From assembly GCA_964458935.1 (NCBI GenBank), contig CAYWKS010000010.1, forward strand, positions 52,708-116,707: DNA of 64,000 bases, in the 5' to 3' direction. The stretch comes from CAYWKS01 sp964458935 (lineage in GTDB: Bacteria; Planctomycetota; Phycisphaerae; Phycisphaerales; Zrk34). The notes under the pieces are model-generated. The model was not told where the DNA came from and made no database searches. It was given only the letters and a program-made list of their open reading frames with translations. Made by a program: the position numbers and the translations under genes. Position 1 is the first letter of the stretch, and the number at the start of each line of letters is the position of its first letter. Positions 34,382 to 43,665 of the stretch are shown here, piece after piece.

Positions 34382-36802
34382 GTGAAGAATCCGATCACGG
34401 CGTACATGCGGTGGCTGCACACGCAGTGGCCGGCGGGGCAGGTCGAGAAGCTGCCCGAGGTCAACGACGACTACACGACGCGCGTACCGGGTCTGTACGT
34501 CGTGGGCGACCTGACGGGCGTGCCGCTGCTGAAGTTCAGCGCCGACTCGGGCGCCCGGGTCGTGCAGCGGATCGTCGAGGACAAGACGTTCGAGAAGCGC
34601 GACGCGTCAGACGATGTCGTCGACATCGCGATCATCGGCGGGGGCGTCTCGGGCTTCAGCGCGGCCAAGGAGGCCGCGGCCCGCGGCCTCGATTACCGGC
34701 TCTTCGAGGCCACCCAACCTTTCAGCACCATCGTCAACTTCCCCAAGGCCAAGCCGATCTACACCTACCCGACTGACATGACCCCGTCGGGCAGCCTGCA
34801 GTTCCGCGAGAAGAGTGAGGTGAAGGAGGGGCTGCTCGAAGACCTCGCCGAACAGACGGACGAGATCGACGTGACGCATGCGCGTGTCTCGCACGTGAAG
34901 CGCACCGGCGGCGCGTTTGAGATTCACTACACGCCCCAGGCATCCAGCGGCGGCCGGGAATCCGAAGTCCTCCGCGCCCGCCGCGTCATCGTCGGCATCG
35001 GCCGATCGGGCAACTTCCGCAAGCTCGGCGTGCCGGGCGAGGACCTGGACAAGGTCTACAACCGCCTGCACGACCCGGCGGATTACTGCGGGCAGAACGT
35101 GCTGGTCGTCGGGGGAGGCGATTCGGCGATGGAGACCGCGATCGCGCTGACCACCTGCGGCGCGAACGTGACGCTCAGCTATCGCAAGCCCGAATTCAGC
35201 CGGCCCAAGCCCGAGAACGCCGAGAAGATTCGCGACCTCGTCGAACACCCCGACCGCGTCCACCAGATCAGCGTCGAAACCGTCGAGGGCGATCGGGTGA
35301 CCACGCCCAGCGGCGGGTACCAGGGCGCCGAGCGCCAGGCCGGCCGGCTCACGCTCATGATGTCCAGCCGCGTCAAGCAGGTCCGCGAAGGCGAGGTCGA
35401 CGTCGAGGACGCCGACGGCGAGGTGCGGACCCTGACCAACGATGCGGTGTTCACGATGATCGGGCGCGAGCCCCCGCTGGAGTTCTTCCGGCGCAGCGGT
35501 GTGCCCATCCGCGGTGAACGAAGTGCCCGGTGGTGGCTGACGCTGGTGATCATGATCGGCGTCTTCACGTTCCTGTACCAGTGGAAGAAGAGCGGCACGT
35601 GGCTGCCGCTGGCCGAGTGGTGGGAGGCCCGGGAGTGGTTCCCGTTCGGCCTGCCGGACTGGCTGGCGTCGCTGGGCCCAGTGTTGGCCGACCCGGCCGG
35701 TCCGTTGGGGACGCTGCGCCTGTCGATGGGAAGCCCGGGGTTCTGGTTCTCGCTCTTGTACTGCTCGCTGATCGTGGTGTTCGGCGTCCGTCGCATTCAC
35801 CGCCGGCGCACGCCCTACATCAAGTGGCAGACGATCACGCTGATGGCGATTCAGTGCGTGCCGCTGTTCCTGCTGCCTTATCTCGTGTTTCCGTGGATGG
35901 GTCACCTGGGTCTGTTCGACGGCGGGTTGGGCCAGGCGTTCGCCGATGCGCTGTTCCCGGCGGTCGACTACGACCCGCACGGCCGCGAATACTGGCGTGC
36001 GTTCGGGCTGATCCTCGCATGGCCGCTGTTCATCTGGAACGTGTTCAGCAACGAGCCGCTGACGTGGTGGCTGATCATCAGCCTGGTGCAGACGTTCGTG
36101 CTGATCCCGCTGGGCATCTACTTCTGGGGCAAGGGCGTGTACTGCGGGTGGGTCTGCTCGTGCGGCGCGATGGCCGAGACGCTCGGCGATATGCATCGCC
36201 ACAAGATGCCGCACGGCCCGATCTGGAATCGCGTCAACATGATCGGCCAGGTCTTCCTGGCGATCGCGCTGCTCATGGCGGCGTTCCGCATCGCCTCATG
36301 GGTCTGGCCCGACGCGTGGGTGGGCGAGGCGTACCTGGCGATGCTGGGCCCGTCCAAGTACCACGGCGTGGCGGTGCTGAATTACGCGTGGTTCGTCGAT
36401 CTGTTCTGGGCGGGGATCCTCGGTTTCGGGTTGTACTTCCATTTCAGCGGGCGCGTGTGGTGCCGGTTCGCCTGCCCGCTGGCGGCGCTGATGCACATCT
36501 ATGCGCGTTTCAGCCGCTTCCGCATCCTCGCCGACAAGAGCAAGTGCATCTCCTGCAACGTCTGCACGAGCGTCTGCCACCAGGGCATCGACATCATGAA
36601 CTTCGCCAACAAGGGCCTGCCCATGGCCGACCCCGAGTGCGTGCGGTGCTCGGCGTGCGTGCAGCAGTGCCCGACGGGCGTGCTGTACTTCGGCCAGGTC
36701 GACCGCGGCGGCAACACCATCGCGACCGACCCGGCGTGGCTCGGCGCGTCGCCGGTCCGCATGGCCGAACTGCGCGTCAACGGCAAATCCGTCGCGAACT
36801 GA
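34382..36802 (+). CDS. Fused FAD/NAD(P) oxidoreductase-polyferredoxin membrane protein
   Basis: 806 residues. In order: a thioredoxin-reductase-like C-terminal fragment (VPGLYVVGDLTG, residues 35-47), a complete flavin/NAD(P) domain (AIIGGGVSGFSAA; VVGGGDSAM), then about five transmembrane helices (from residue 385) and two NapH/NosR-type cysteine loops (YCGWVCSC and CRFACP). It ends with two [4Fe-4S] motifs CISCNVCTSVC and CVRCSACVQQC. It should pass electrons from NAD(P)H through flavin to a membrane iron-sulfur chain. No homologue of a known terminal partner is adjacent. GTG 34382 starts 3 bases after DUF547. Function inferred from domains. Confidence 0.85.
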   Translation: MKNPITAYMRWLHTQWPAGQVEKLPEVNDDYTTRVPGLYVVGDLTGVPLLKFSADSGARVVQRIVEDKTFEKRDASDDVVDIAIIGGGVSGFSAAKEAAARGLDYRLFEATQPFSTIVNFPKAKPIYTYPTDMTPSGSLQFREKSEVKEGLLEDLAEQTDEIDVTHARVSHVKRTGGAFEIHYTPQASSGGRESEVLRARRVIVGIGRSGNFRKLGVPGEDLDKVYNRLHDPADYCGQNVLVVGGGDSAMETAIALTTCGANVTLSYRKPEFSRPKPENAEKIRDLVEHPDRVHQISVETVEGDRVTTPSGGYQGAERQAGRLTLMMSSRVKQVREGEVDVEDADGEVRTLTNDAVFTMIGREPPLEFFRRSGVPIRGERSARWWLTLVIMIGVFTFLYQWKKSGTWLPLAEWWEAREWFPFGLPDWLASLGPVLADPAGPLGTLRLSMGSPGFWFSLLYCSLIVVFGVRRIHRRRTPYIKWQTITLMAIQCVPLFLLPYLVFPWMGHLGLFDGGLGQAFADALFPAVDYDPHGREYWRAFGLILAWPLFIWNVFSNEPLTWWLIISLVQTFVLIPLGIYFWGKGVYCGWVCSCGAMAETLGDMHRHKMPHGPIWNRVNMIGQVFLAIALLMAAFRIASWVWPDAWVGEAYLAMLGPSKYHGVAVLNYAWFVDLFWAGILGFGLYFHFSGRVWCRFACPLAALMHIYARFSRFRILADKSKCISCNVCTSVCHQGIDIMNFANKGLPMADPECVRCSACVQQCPTGVLYFGQVDRGGNTIATDPAWLGASPVRMAELRVNGKSVAN

Positions 36803-36819
36803 GCTGAGACAATGCTGAC

Positions 36820-37815
36820 ATGACTTCGACAGCCTCTGCGGTATCGATCACCATCGAAGGCGCTAACGCCTTCGACTATGCGGTGCGCGACGCGATCGGC
36901 GAGGACCTGCACGGCGCGACGCTGAGCACGTTCCAGGTGAACATCGGCCTGACGTGCAACCTCGCGTGTCACCACTGCCACGTCGAGAGCTCGCCGAAGC
37001 GACCGGAGCAGATGGACTGGCCGACCATGCAGCAGGTGCTCGACGCGGCGGCGCGGTCCGGCGCGAGCGTGCTCGACATCACCGGCGGGGCGCCGGAGAT
37101 GAACCCGCACTTCCGCGCGTTCGTCGACGCCGCCCTCGAGCAGGGCCTGCATGTCATGGTACGGACCAACCTGACGATCATGCTGGCGTCGGGTTACGAG
37201 GACCTGCCGGGGTGGTACGCGGCGCGGGGCGTGCACCTGGTCGCGTCGCTGCCTTGCTACACCGCGGAGAACGTGGATAAGCAGCGCGGGCTGCACGTCT
37301 ACGAGGACAGCGTGGCCGTGTTGCGGCGTCTGAACGCTGTCGGCTACGGCACCGATGCGAGGCTGCCGCTGGACCTGGTGTACAACCCGGCGGGTGCGAG
37401 CCTGCCCCCGGCGACCGCATCGCTCGAGGCCGACTACAAGCGCGAGTTGCGGCGCCGGTGTGGGATCGAGTTCACCCGGCTGATCACGATCACGAACATG
37501 CCGGTCGGCCGGTTCCTTCACGACCTCGAGCGCGACGGCGAAGCCGCGCGATACATGCGTGTGCTCCGCGACGCGTTCAACCCCGCGACGGTCGAACCGC
37601 TGATGTGCCGCCACCAGGTCCACGTCAGCTACGACGGGTCGCTGCACGACTGTGACTTCAATTACGGCCTGGGGATGGGCGTGCACGATACGGCGCCGCA
37701 GCACATCCGCGACTTCGAGCCCCGGAGGTACATGCAACGCCGCATCCGCACCGGCGAGCACTGCTTCGGGTGCACGGCGGGCACCGGGTCGAGCTGCGGC
37801 GGCGCGCTGACGTGA
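36820..37815 (+). CDS. arsS: ArsS-like radical SAM protein (arsenosugar type)
   Basis: 331 residues. SAM-cluster motif CNLACHHC near residue 47, then DITGGAPEM, and the DUF3641 C-terminal part: CRHQVHVSYDGSLHDCDFNYG and CFGCTAGTGSSCGGAL. Family members are the radical SAM (seleno)proteins of arsenosugar synthesis; the residue that is selenocysteine in some relatives is cysteine here (GSSC). They form the C5'-As bond using a methylated arsenical as acceptor, but no ArsM methyltransferase is nearby, so the substrate is open. Overlaps the next start by four bases (GTGA). Confidence 0.82.
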   Translation: MTSTASAVSITIEGANAFDYAVRDAIGEDLHGATLSTFQVNIGLTCNLACHHCHVESSPKRPEQMDWPTMQQVLDAAARSGASVLDITGGAPEMNPHFRAFVDAALEQGLHVMVRTNLTIMLASGYEDLPGWYAARGVHLVASLPCYTAENVDKQRGLHVYEDSVAVLRRLNAVGYGTDARLPLDLVYNPAGASLPPATASLEADYKRELRRRCGIEFTRLITITNMPVGRFLHDLERDGEAARYMRVLRDAFNPATVEPLMCRHQVHVSYDGSLHDCDFNYGLGMGVHDTAPQHIRDFEPRRYMQRRIRTGEHCFGCTAGTGSSCGGALT

Positions 37816-39233
37816 GCGACGCGCCGCCGGGCGTTAAGCTCCCGCCTATGGACGACCACAGGCCATCGCGCGACACCAGCCGCTTCGTCCTCGCGCTGGT
37901 TTCAGGCGGGGGGGTCCTGGCGGCGCTCGCCGCGATGGCCTCGATCTCCGATCGGCTGACGCATCCGCTGCCCGACGACCCGCCGGTCGTGCTGTTCAGC
38001 GCGCTGGCGATCGCGGCGGGCGCCGGGTTTGTCGGCTTCGTCGCGGCGGTGCGTCGGTTGAAAGGCCGAGGCACGCTGCTGCTGATCGCGGGCGTCGGGG
38101 TGGCGATGCGGGTGTTGATGGGCGTGGCGCCGCCCATGCTTGAGGACGACTTCTACCGATACCTGCTCGACGGCGCGATGGTCGCCGAGCGACTCGACCC
38201 CTATGCCACCGCGCCGGCTGAACTGGGCGGCCGCCCGGTCGAGGCGGACATCGTCGACGAGGCTGGCCCGGTCGTCGAACGCATCAATCACCCGCACCTG
38301 GCCACCATCTATCCGCCGGTCGGGCAGGCGGCGTTCACCGTGGCGCACTGGCTTATGCCCTACGAGATCGACGGCCTGCGCGTCGTCTGGCTGGCCCTGG
38401 AAGCGGTGACGTTGGGGGCCATCGTGCTCATGCTGCGCCGACTGCAACTGCCGCTGGCCTGGTCGGCGGTGTACTGGTGCAACCCGCTGGCGGCGGTGTA
38501 CGTGGTCAACATGGCGCACATGGACGTGGTGGCGTACGGGCTGACGGCGGCGGCGGTTGCCCTGGCCGTGTGCGAGCGTCCGCGAGAGTGCGCGGCGGTG
38601 CTGGGCCTGGCGGTCGGGGCGAAGCTCTGGCCGATCATCCTCATGCCCCTGCTGCTCCGCGGGGCGGCACGGTCGGCTTGGCAGGCGGTCGAGACCGCGA
38701 CCATCTTCGCGCTGGTCGCCGGTGCATCGCTCTTGCCCATGATTGTCAGCGGGCTGCACGGCGACGCCGGCGTCGTGGCCTATTCCAAGGGCTGGGTCAA
38801 CAACGAGGCGCTGTTCCGTCTCGTCGAGGCCGGCTGGGAACAACTGATCGCCGACCGGCGCATCTCGCACGGCACGGCGCGGGCGACCGTCGGCGTGCTC
38901 GCCGCGGTCGTGGGGGTGGGCCTGGCGGTGCGCCCGGTGCGCGACGGCCGCGACCTGATCCACCGCGGCGTCGTCGTTCTGGCGGTGATGTTCCTGCTCA
39001 GCCCGACGCAGTTCCCGTGGTATTTCCTGTGGCTGCTGCCGCTGCTGGCGGTGCGGCCGCGCTGGTCGCTGGTGCTGTACGCCGTCACGCTGCCGCTGTA
39101 TCACCTTCAGTACGACCCGGGCGGGTTGGGCGACGCGGCGCCGTGGGTCGCGCACCTGCCCATCGCGGCGCTGTTCGCGGCCGAGCTTGTCGGCCGGGGC
39201 CGATTCGGAGTCTGGCGATGCGTATCGGTGTGA
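37812..39233 (+). CDS. GT87-like polyprenol-phosphate mannosyltransferase family membrane protein
   Basis: About 473 residues with ten to twelve transmembrane segments. The N-terminal motif DDFYRYLLDGAMVAERLDPY and HLATIYPPVGQ match the GT87/DUF2029 glycosyltransferase family, where the Asp pair is catalytic. Typically uses polyprenol-phosphate sugar as donor. GTG 37812 overlaps the ArsS stop (GTGA) and is preferred; ATG 37848 is possible. Its own 3' end overlaps the next gene by 16 bases, so the three genes are coupled. Acceptor unknown. Confidence 0.8.
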   Translation: MSDAPPGVKLPPMDDHRPSRDTSRFVLALVSGGGVLAALAAMASISDRLTHPLPDDPPVVLFSALAIAAGAGFVGFVAAVRRLKGRGTLLLIAGVGVAMRVLMGVAPPMLEDDFYRYLLDGAMVAERLDPYATAPAELGGRPVEADIVDEAGPVVERINHPHLATIYPPVGQAAFTVAHWLMPYEIDGLRVVWLALEAVTLGAIVLMLRRLQLPLAWSAVYWCNPLAAVYVVNMAHMDVVAYGLTAAAVALAVCERPRECAAVLGLAVGAKLWPIILMPLLLRGAARSAWQAVETATIFALVAGASLLPMIVSGLHGDAGVVAYSKGWVNNEALFRLVEAGWEQLIADRRISHGTARATVGVLAAVVGVGLAVRPVRDGRDLIHRGVVVLAVMFLLSPTQFPWYFLWLLPLLAVRPRWSLVLYAVTLPLYHLQYDPGGLGDAAPWVAHLPIAALFAAELVGRGRFGVWRCVSV

Positions 39234-40537
39234 TCATCCCTGCGCTCAATGAGGAGCGAGCGATCGGCCGCGTCGTGGCCGGAGTCCGCGATCGTGTGGA
39301 TGAAGTCGTCGTCGTGGACAATGGGTCGACGGATGCCACCGCCCAGGTTGCCGCCGAAGCGGGCGCGACCGTCGTCCGCGAGCCGGTCCCCGGTTATGGG
39401 CGGGCGTGCCTGCGCGGGATCGCCCAGGCGCGACAGCGCCTGCCCGACGTGTACGTGTTCATGGACGGCGACGCGGCCGACGACCCGGAGGACCTGCCGC
39501 GTCTGCTGGAGCCGATCGAGCGCGGTGAGGCGGACTTCGTGGTCGGGTCGCGGACGCGGGGTGGGGCGCAGCGCGGCGCGATGACACCTCAACAGCGCTT
39601 CGGCGGGTGGCTGGCCTGCCTGCTGATGCGGTGGGTCTACGGTGTGCGGTACACGGACCTCGGCCCGTTCCGGGCCATCACCGCACGCGGTCTGGACCAG
39701 CTCGCCATGGACGACCGGGACTACGGGTGGACGATCCAGATGCAGGTCCGCGCCGCGGTGCGGGGGCTGCGCGAGCGCGAGCTGGCGGTGGCGTATCGCA
39801 GGCGGATCGGCAAGTCGAAGATCGCCGGGACCGTGCGGGGCGTGATCGGTGCGGGCACGAAGATCCTCAGCACGGTCTTCACGGAGCTCAGGCCGTCCGT
39901 GCGCGGGCGTTACACGAGATGGCGGCCGACGTGGCGGGTGTGCGTGCTCTGCCGATACCCGACGCCGGGCGCGTGCAAGACGCGGCTGATCCCGGCGCTG
40001 GGGGCCGAAGGTGCGGCCGACCTGCACCGCCGCATGGCTGAGCAGACCGTGCGCGAAGCGCGCCGGTTCTGCCACCGCCAGCCCGCCAGGCTGGAGGTCT
40101 GGCACACCGGCGCCGACGCCGACACCTTCCGGAATTGGTTGGGGGACCAGCTGGTCTTGCACGAGCAGCCCGGAGGCGACCTGGGCGCGCGGCTGATCGG
40201 CGCGCTGCGGGCTGATGGCCCGGCGAGCGTGATGTTCATCGGCACCGATTGCCCGAGCCTGACCGCCGCGGTGATGGGCGAAGCGCTGCACGCGGCCGCC
40301 GCGGAGGCGACCGTCATCGGCCCCGCGAGCGATGGCGGGTACTACCTGATCGCGAACCCGACCGTCGGCATGCTGACCGGCATCGACTGGGGATCCGCCC
40401 ACGTGCTGCGGCAGACGCTGGAGCGGGCCGGCGATCGCCGGGTCGTGCTGCTCGATGAGTTGACCGACGTGGATCGGCCGGAGGACCTGGACGACGTCGC
40501 AGGCTGGGCCGAGATCAGCCGACCTGATCATCCATGA
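39218..40537 (+). CDS. GT2 glycosyltransferase fused to DUF2064 (TIGR04282-type) domain
   Basis: 439 residues, two domains. Residues 1-225: GT2 with IPALNEERAI, DNGSTDAT, DGDAADDPED and DLGPFRAI, a dolichol-phosphate mannose synthase-like type. Residues 235-439: DUF2064/TIGR04282 domain with YPTPGACKTRLIP, GTDCPSL and SDGGYYLIA, resembling a nucleotidyltransferase. Both halves are named after arsenosugar glycosyltransferases in annotation systems, usually as separate genes; here they are fused. ATG 39218 overlaps the GT87 stop. Convergent with and overlapping the quinone reductase gene by 23 bases. Confidence 0.83.
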   Translation: MRIGVIIPALNEERAIGRVVAGVRDRVDEVVVVDNGSTDATAQVAAEAGATVVREPVPGYGRACLRGIAQARQRLPDVYVFMDGDAADDPEDLPRLLEPIERGEADFVVGSRTRGGAQRGAMTPQQRFGGWLACLLMRWVYGVRYTDLGPFRAITARGLDQLAMDDRDYGWTIQMQVRAAVRGLRERELAVAYRRRIGKSKIAGTVRGVIGAGTKILSTVFTELRPSVRGRYTRWRPTWRVCVLCRYPTPGACKTRLIPALGAEGAADLHRRMAEQTVREARRFCHRQPARLEVWHTGADADTFRNWLGDQLVLHEQPGGDLGARLIGALRADGPASVMFIGTDCPSLTAAVMGEALHAAAAEATVIGPASDGGYYLIANPTVGMLTGIDWGSAHVLRQTLERAGDRRVVLLDELTDVDRPEDLDDVAGWAEISRPDHP

Positions 40538-41501
40538 CGATCACCACGTTGCCTTGCTTGCGGCCGGTGTCAACGTAGCGATGGGCCTCGGCGATCTGTC
40601 CCAGCGAATAGCGTCGGTCGATGACCGATCTGAGGCGACCCGCTTCGAGCATCGCCTTCAACTCGCCGAGCATGGGCCGCAGTTCCGCGGCCGGTCGCAG
40701 GCCCGTCGCGGAGAACCGCGCCCGGCGGTTGCCGATCCGCTTGGTCCACAACATCTCAAACAGCAGCCGCAGGCTGAGCACCGGGCTCAGGTACGCTCCC
40801 TCATCGCGCAACGCCGACCGGCACCTGGCAAACGAGCTCTTGCCCACCGCGTCGAAGATGATGTCATAGACATCGCGAGCGCTGGTGAAGTCGGTTGTCG
40901 CGTAATCGACGACATGGGCCGCGCCCAGCGACTTCGCCAGGTCGATCCCCCGGGTGCTGCAGACGGCGGTGACCTGGGCGTCGGCGTTTCGAGCGATCTG
41001 GATCGCCGCGGCGCCGAGGCTGCCGGTCGCGCCGTTGACGAGCACGCGTTGGCCGCTGCGAAGGCCGCCGAGGTCGCGGAGGAAGTGCAACGCCGTTAAC
41101 GCGCCGTCGCAGATCGGGGCCGCCTCTTCGAAGCTCGTGCTGGATGGCATGGCCGCGAGGACGCCATCCTCCGGGACGCAGACATACTCGGCGTTCGCGC
41201 CGAAACGGGCGCCGGTCTCGCCGAAGACCGCGTCGGCCTGCTCATACTGTTGCACGTCGGGGCCAATGGCATCAACCACGCCGGCGAACCCGGTGCCGGG
41301 GATACGGTGCTTTGGCCTGGTCACGCCCAGGAACAGGCGGGCGTAAGCGGGCGTGCCGCGCCGCATCATGGTGTCGGCCGCGGTCACGCTCGACGCGCGG
41401 ACCTTCACGCGGACCTCGTTGTGTTGGGGGACGGGAGCGGGGACGTCTTCGACGCGCAGGACGGCGGGCGACCCGTAGCCGGTGCAGGCGGCGGCTTTCA
41501 T
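40515..41501 (-). CDS. Medium-chain dehydrogenase/reductase (quinone oxidoreductase-like)
   Basis: 328 residues of the zinc-independent MDR/quinone oxidoreductase family. N-terminal GroES-like fold, then NADPH Rossmann motif VNGATGSLGAAAIQ near residue 145. Lacks the catalytic zinc ligands of alcohol dehydrogenases. Reduces quinones or enones with NADPH; substrate unknown. Six bases before it on the minus strand is ftsH, so both may be co-transcribed. Overlaps the end of the GT2-DUF2064 gene. Confidence 0.85.
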   Translation of the reverse strand: MKAAACTGYGSPAVLRVEDVPAPVPQHNEVRVKVRASSVTAADTMMRRGTPAYARLFLGVTRPKHRIPGTGFAGVVDAIGPDVQQYEQADAVFGETGARFGANAEYVCVPEDGVLAAMPSSTSFEEAAPICDGALTALHFLRDLGGLRSGQRVLVNGATGSLGAAAIQIARNADAQVTAVCSTRGIDLAKSLGAAHVVDYATTDFTSARDVYDIIFDAVGKSSFARCRSALRDEGAYLSPVLSLRLLFEMLWTKRIGNRRARFSATGLRPAAELRPMLGELKAMLEAGRLRSVIDRRYSLGQIAEAHRYVDTGRKQGNVVIVMDDQVG

Positions 41502-41507
41502 GGCCGA

Positions 41508-43553
41508 TCACGCCGGCGAGGGCATGGCGTTCGGGCCCGAGTCGTCAGCGGGCTTGCCACTGGCGTGGGGCTTGGGCGCGTTGGCGTCAGGGGCGAGACT
41601 CTTGGCCGCCTCGTTCTCCAGCAGTTCGCTGACCGACGGCTTGCGGAGGGGCTTGCCATCCATCACCTGCCGGGCTTCCTCGGCGCTGAGCGTCTCGTAC
41701 TTCAGCAGCGCCTCGGCGAGCGCGGTGACCTGGTCCCAGTGGTCTTCGATCAGCCTGCGGGCACCGTCGTAGGCCTCGTCGATGATCCGCTTGATCTCGG
41801 CATCGATGACGGCGCCGGTGTCCTCGCTGTAGCCCTTGTCGGGCAAGAGCTGGTTGGGGTTGTCGTCGTTCGCCGCGTAATCGACGAAGCCCAGGCGGTC
41901 GCTCATGCCCCACTGCAGGACCATGTAGCGGGCGTACTGGGTGGCCATGCGGATGTCCATGGCGGCGCCGCTGGTCGCGTCGCCGGTCTGCTTCTTCTCG
42001 GCGATGCGCCCGCCGCAAAGGCGTTGAAGCTCGGCGTTGACGAACTTCCGCCCGTACCCGTAGCGGTCTTTCTCCGGCAGGCTGAACGTCGCGCCCATCG
42101 CCTGCCCGCGCGGGATGATCGTGACCTTGTGCAGCGGGTCGCAGTCGGGCAGGAGCAGGTTGATGATGGCGTGACCGGCCTCGTGGTAGGCCGTGCCGAC
42201 ACGCTCTTCCTGCTCGACCTTGCGGCTGCGTCGGGCCTTGCCGAACTTGACCTTGTCCCGTGCCTCCTCGAGGTCGTCCATCTCCACGAAATCCTTGTTG
42301 CTCATCGTGGCGATGATGGCGGCTTCGTTGATGATCGCGGCGAGGTCGGCGCCGGAGAACATCGGCGTCTGCTTGGCTAGCCGCTCCAGGTCCACCTGCG
42401 GGTCCATCTTCACCCGCTTGGCGTGGACCTTGAGGATTTCGAGGCGGCCCTTGATGTCGGGCAGGGGCACATGGATCTGGCGGTCGAAGCGACCGGGCCG
42501 GGTCAGCGCGGGGTCGAGCACGTCCTGGCGGTTGGTCGCGGCGATGACGATGACCTGGTCGTTGGTGTCGAATCCGTCCATCTCGACGAGGATGGCGTTG
42601 AGGGTCTGTTCACGCTCGTCGTGGCCGCCGGTGGTGAAGCCGCTGCCGCGCTTCCGGCCGACCGCGTCGATCTCGTCGAGGAAGATGATGCAGGGCGAGT
42701 TCTCCTTCGCCTGCTTGAAGAGGTCGCGGACGCGGCTGGCGCCGACGCCGACGAACATCTCCACGAAGTCCGAGCCGGAGATGGAGAAGAACGGGACCTC
42801 GGCCTCGCCGGCGACGGCCTTGGCGAGGAGGGTCTTGCCGCAGCCGGGCTGGCCGATCAGCAGCACCCCGCGGGGCACGCGCCCGCCCAGCCGCTGGAAC
42901 TTCTTGGGGTGCTTGAGGAATTCGATCATCTCCTGCACCTCGTCCTTGGCCTCTTCCACGCCCGCGACGTCATCGAGCATGATGTTGGTCATCTCGCGGC
43001 TGACGACCTTGTGCCGCGACCGGCCGAAGTTGCCGAGCATGCCCATGCCCCCGCCGCTGGAGCGGACCGCACGGAACAGGAAGAACCAGATCACACCGAA
43101 GATCAACAGCCACGGCAGCAACTGCAGGAACACGATCAGCAGGTCGCTGCTGGGCTCCTCGCGGATGGGCACGAGGTTCGCCTCGTACAGCTTCTGGACC
43201 CACATGGACTTGGTGTCGCGGCTGACGCGGAAGCTGTATCGGCCGCTCTGCGGGGCGTTGGGCGTGTCCGGCTGGACCACGGCGACCAGCGAGTCGTCCT
43301 TGACGATGACCTGCTTGACCTGCCCGGACTTGGCATGGTTGACCAGCTCGTCAAAGCTGTCGAGCGCCTCCGGCCGCTGCTGGAAGTGGCTGATCAGCAC
43401 CACGACGGCGACGGCGAGACCGATGATGGTCAGCCAGCCGAACAGGTTGCGATTGAAGGGCATACGGGGGGGTGTCGGCCCACCGCTGTCGTTGCCCGAC
43501 CCACGGCGCTGGGGATCGGGTTCGCGGTCAGATTGCGGTCGTTGGTCAGTCAT
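41508..43553 (-). CDS. ftsH: ATP-dependent zinc metalloprotease FtsH
   Basis: 681 residues. N-terminal membrane segment (about 35-52), periplasmic region, second hydrophobic segment (about 143-163), AAA+ ATPase with GQPGCGKT Walker A, FLDEIDAVGRKRG Walker B, the second region of homology, and zinc protease motif HEAGH. Degrades unassembled or damaged membrane proteins. GAGG precedes ATG 43553. Length and order of domains normal. Followed by the quinone oxidoreductase and preceded by lptE- and bamD-like genes. Confidence 0.97.
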   Translation of the reverse strand: MTDQRPQSDREPDPQRRGSGNDSGGPTPPRMPFNRNLFGWLTIIGLAVAVVVLISHFQQRPEALDSFDELVNHAKSGQVKQVIVKDDSLVAVVQPDTPNAPQSGRYSFRVSRDTKSMWVQKLYEANLVPIREEPSSDLLIVFLQLLPWLLIFGVIWFFLFRAVRSSGGGMGMLGNFGRSRHKVVSREMTNIMLDDVAGVEEAKDEVQEMIEFLKHPKKFQRLGGRVPRGVLLIGQPGCGKTLLAKAVAGEAEVPFFSISGSDFVEMFVGVGASRVRDLFKQAKENSPCIIFLDEIDAVGRKRGSGFTTGGHDEREQTLNAILVEMDGFDTNDQVIVIAATNRQDVLDPALTRPGRFDRQIHVPLPDIKGRLEILKVHAKRVKMDPQVDLERLAKQTPMFSGADLAAIINEAAIIATMSNKDFVEMDDLEEARDKVKFGKARRSRKVEQEERVGTAYHEAGHAIINLLLPDCDPLHKVTIIPRGQAMGATFSLPEKDRYGYGRKFVNAELQRLCGGRIAEKKQTGDATSGAAMDIRMATQYARYMVLQWGMSDRLGFVDYAANDDNPNQLLPDKGYSEDTGAVIDAEIKRIIDEAYDGARRLIEDHWDQVTALAEALLKYETLSAEEARQVMDGKPLRKPSVSELLENEAAKSLAPDANAPKPHASGKPADDSGPNAMPSPA

Positions 43554-43665
43554 TCAAACCTCAAATGGCGGCGTCACGGCGACTGCTACACATTAGGCGG
43601 GCTGGTCGCGACGAATCCTCGGGTCGGCAAATGCCACGGCGGGCGGGGGCGGCGGCCCGACCGCT

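Noticed and set aside
37770..37847. Longer N-terminal forms of the GT87-like protein
   Set aside because: The frame before GTG 37812 overlaps ArsS coding and has no family sequence.
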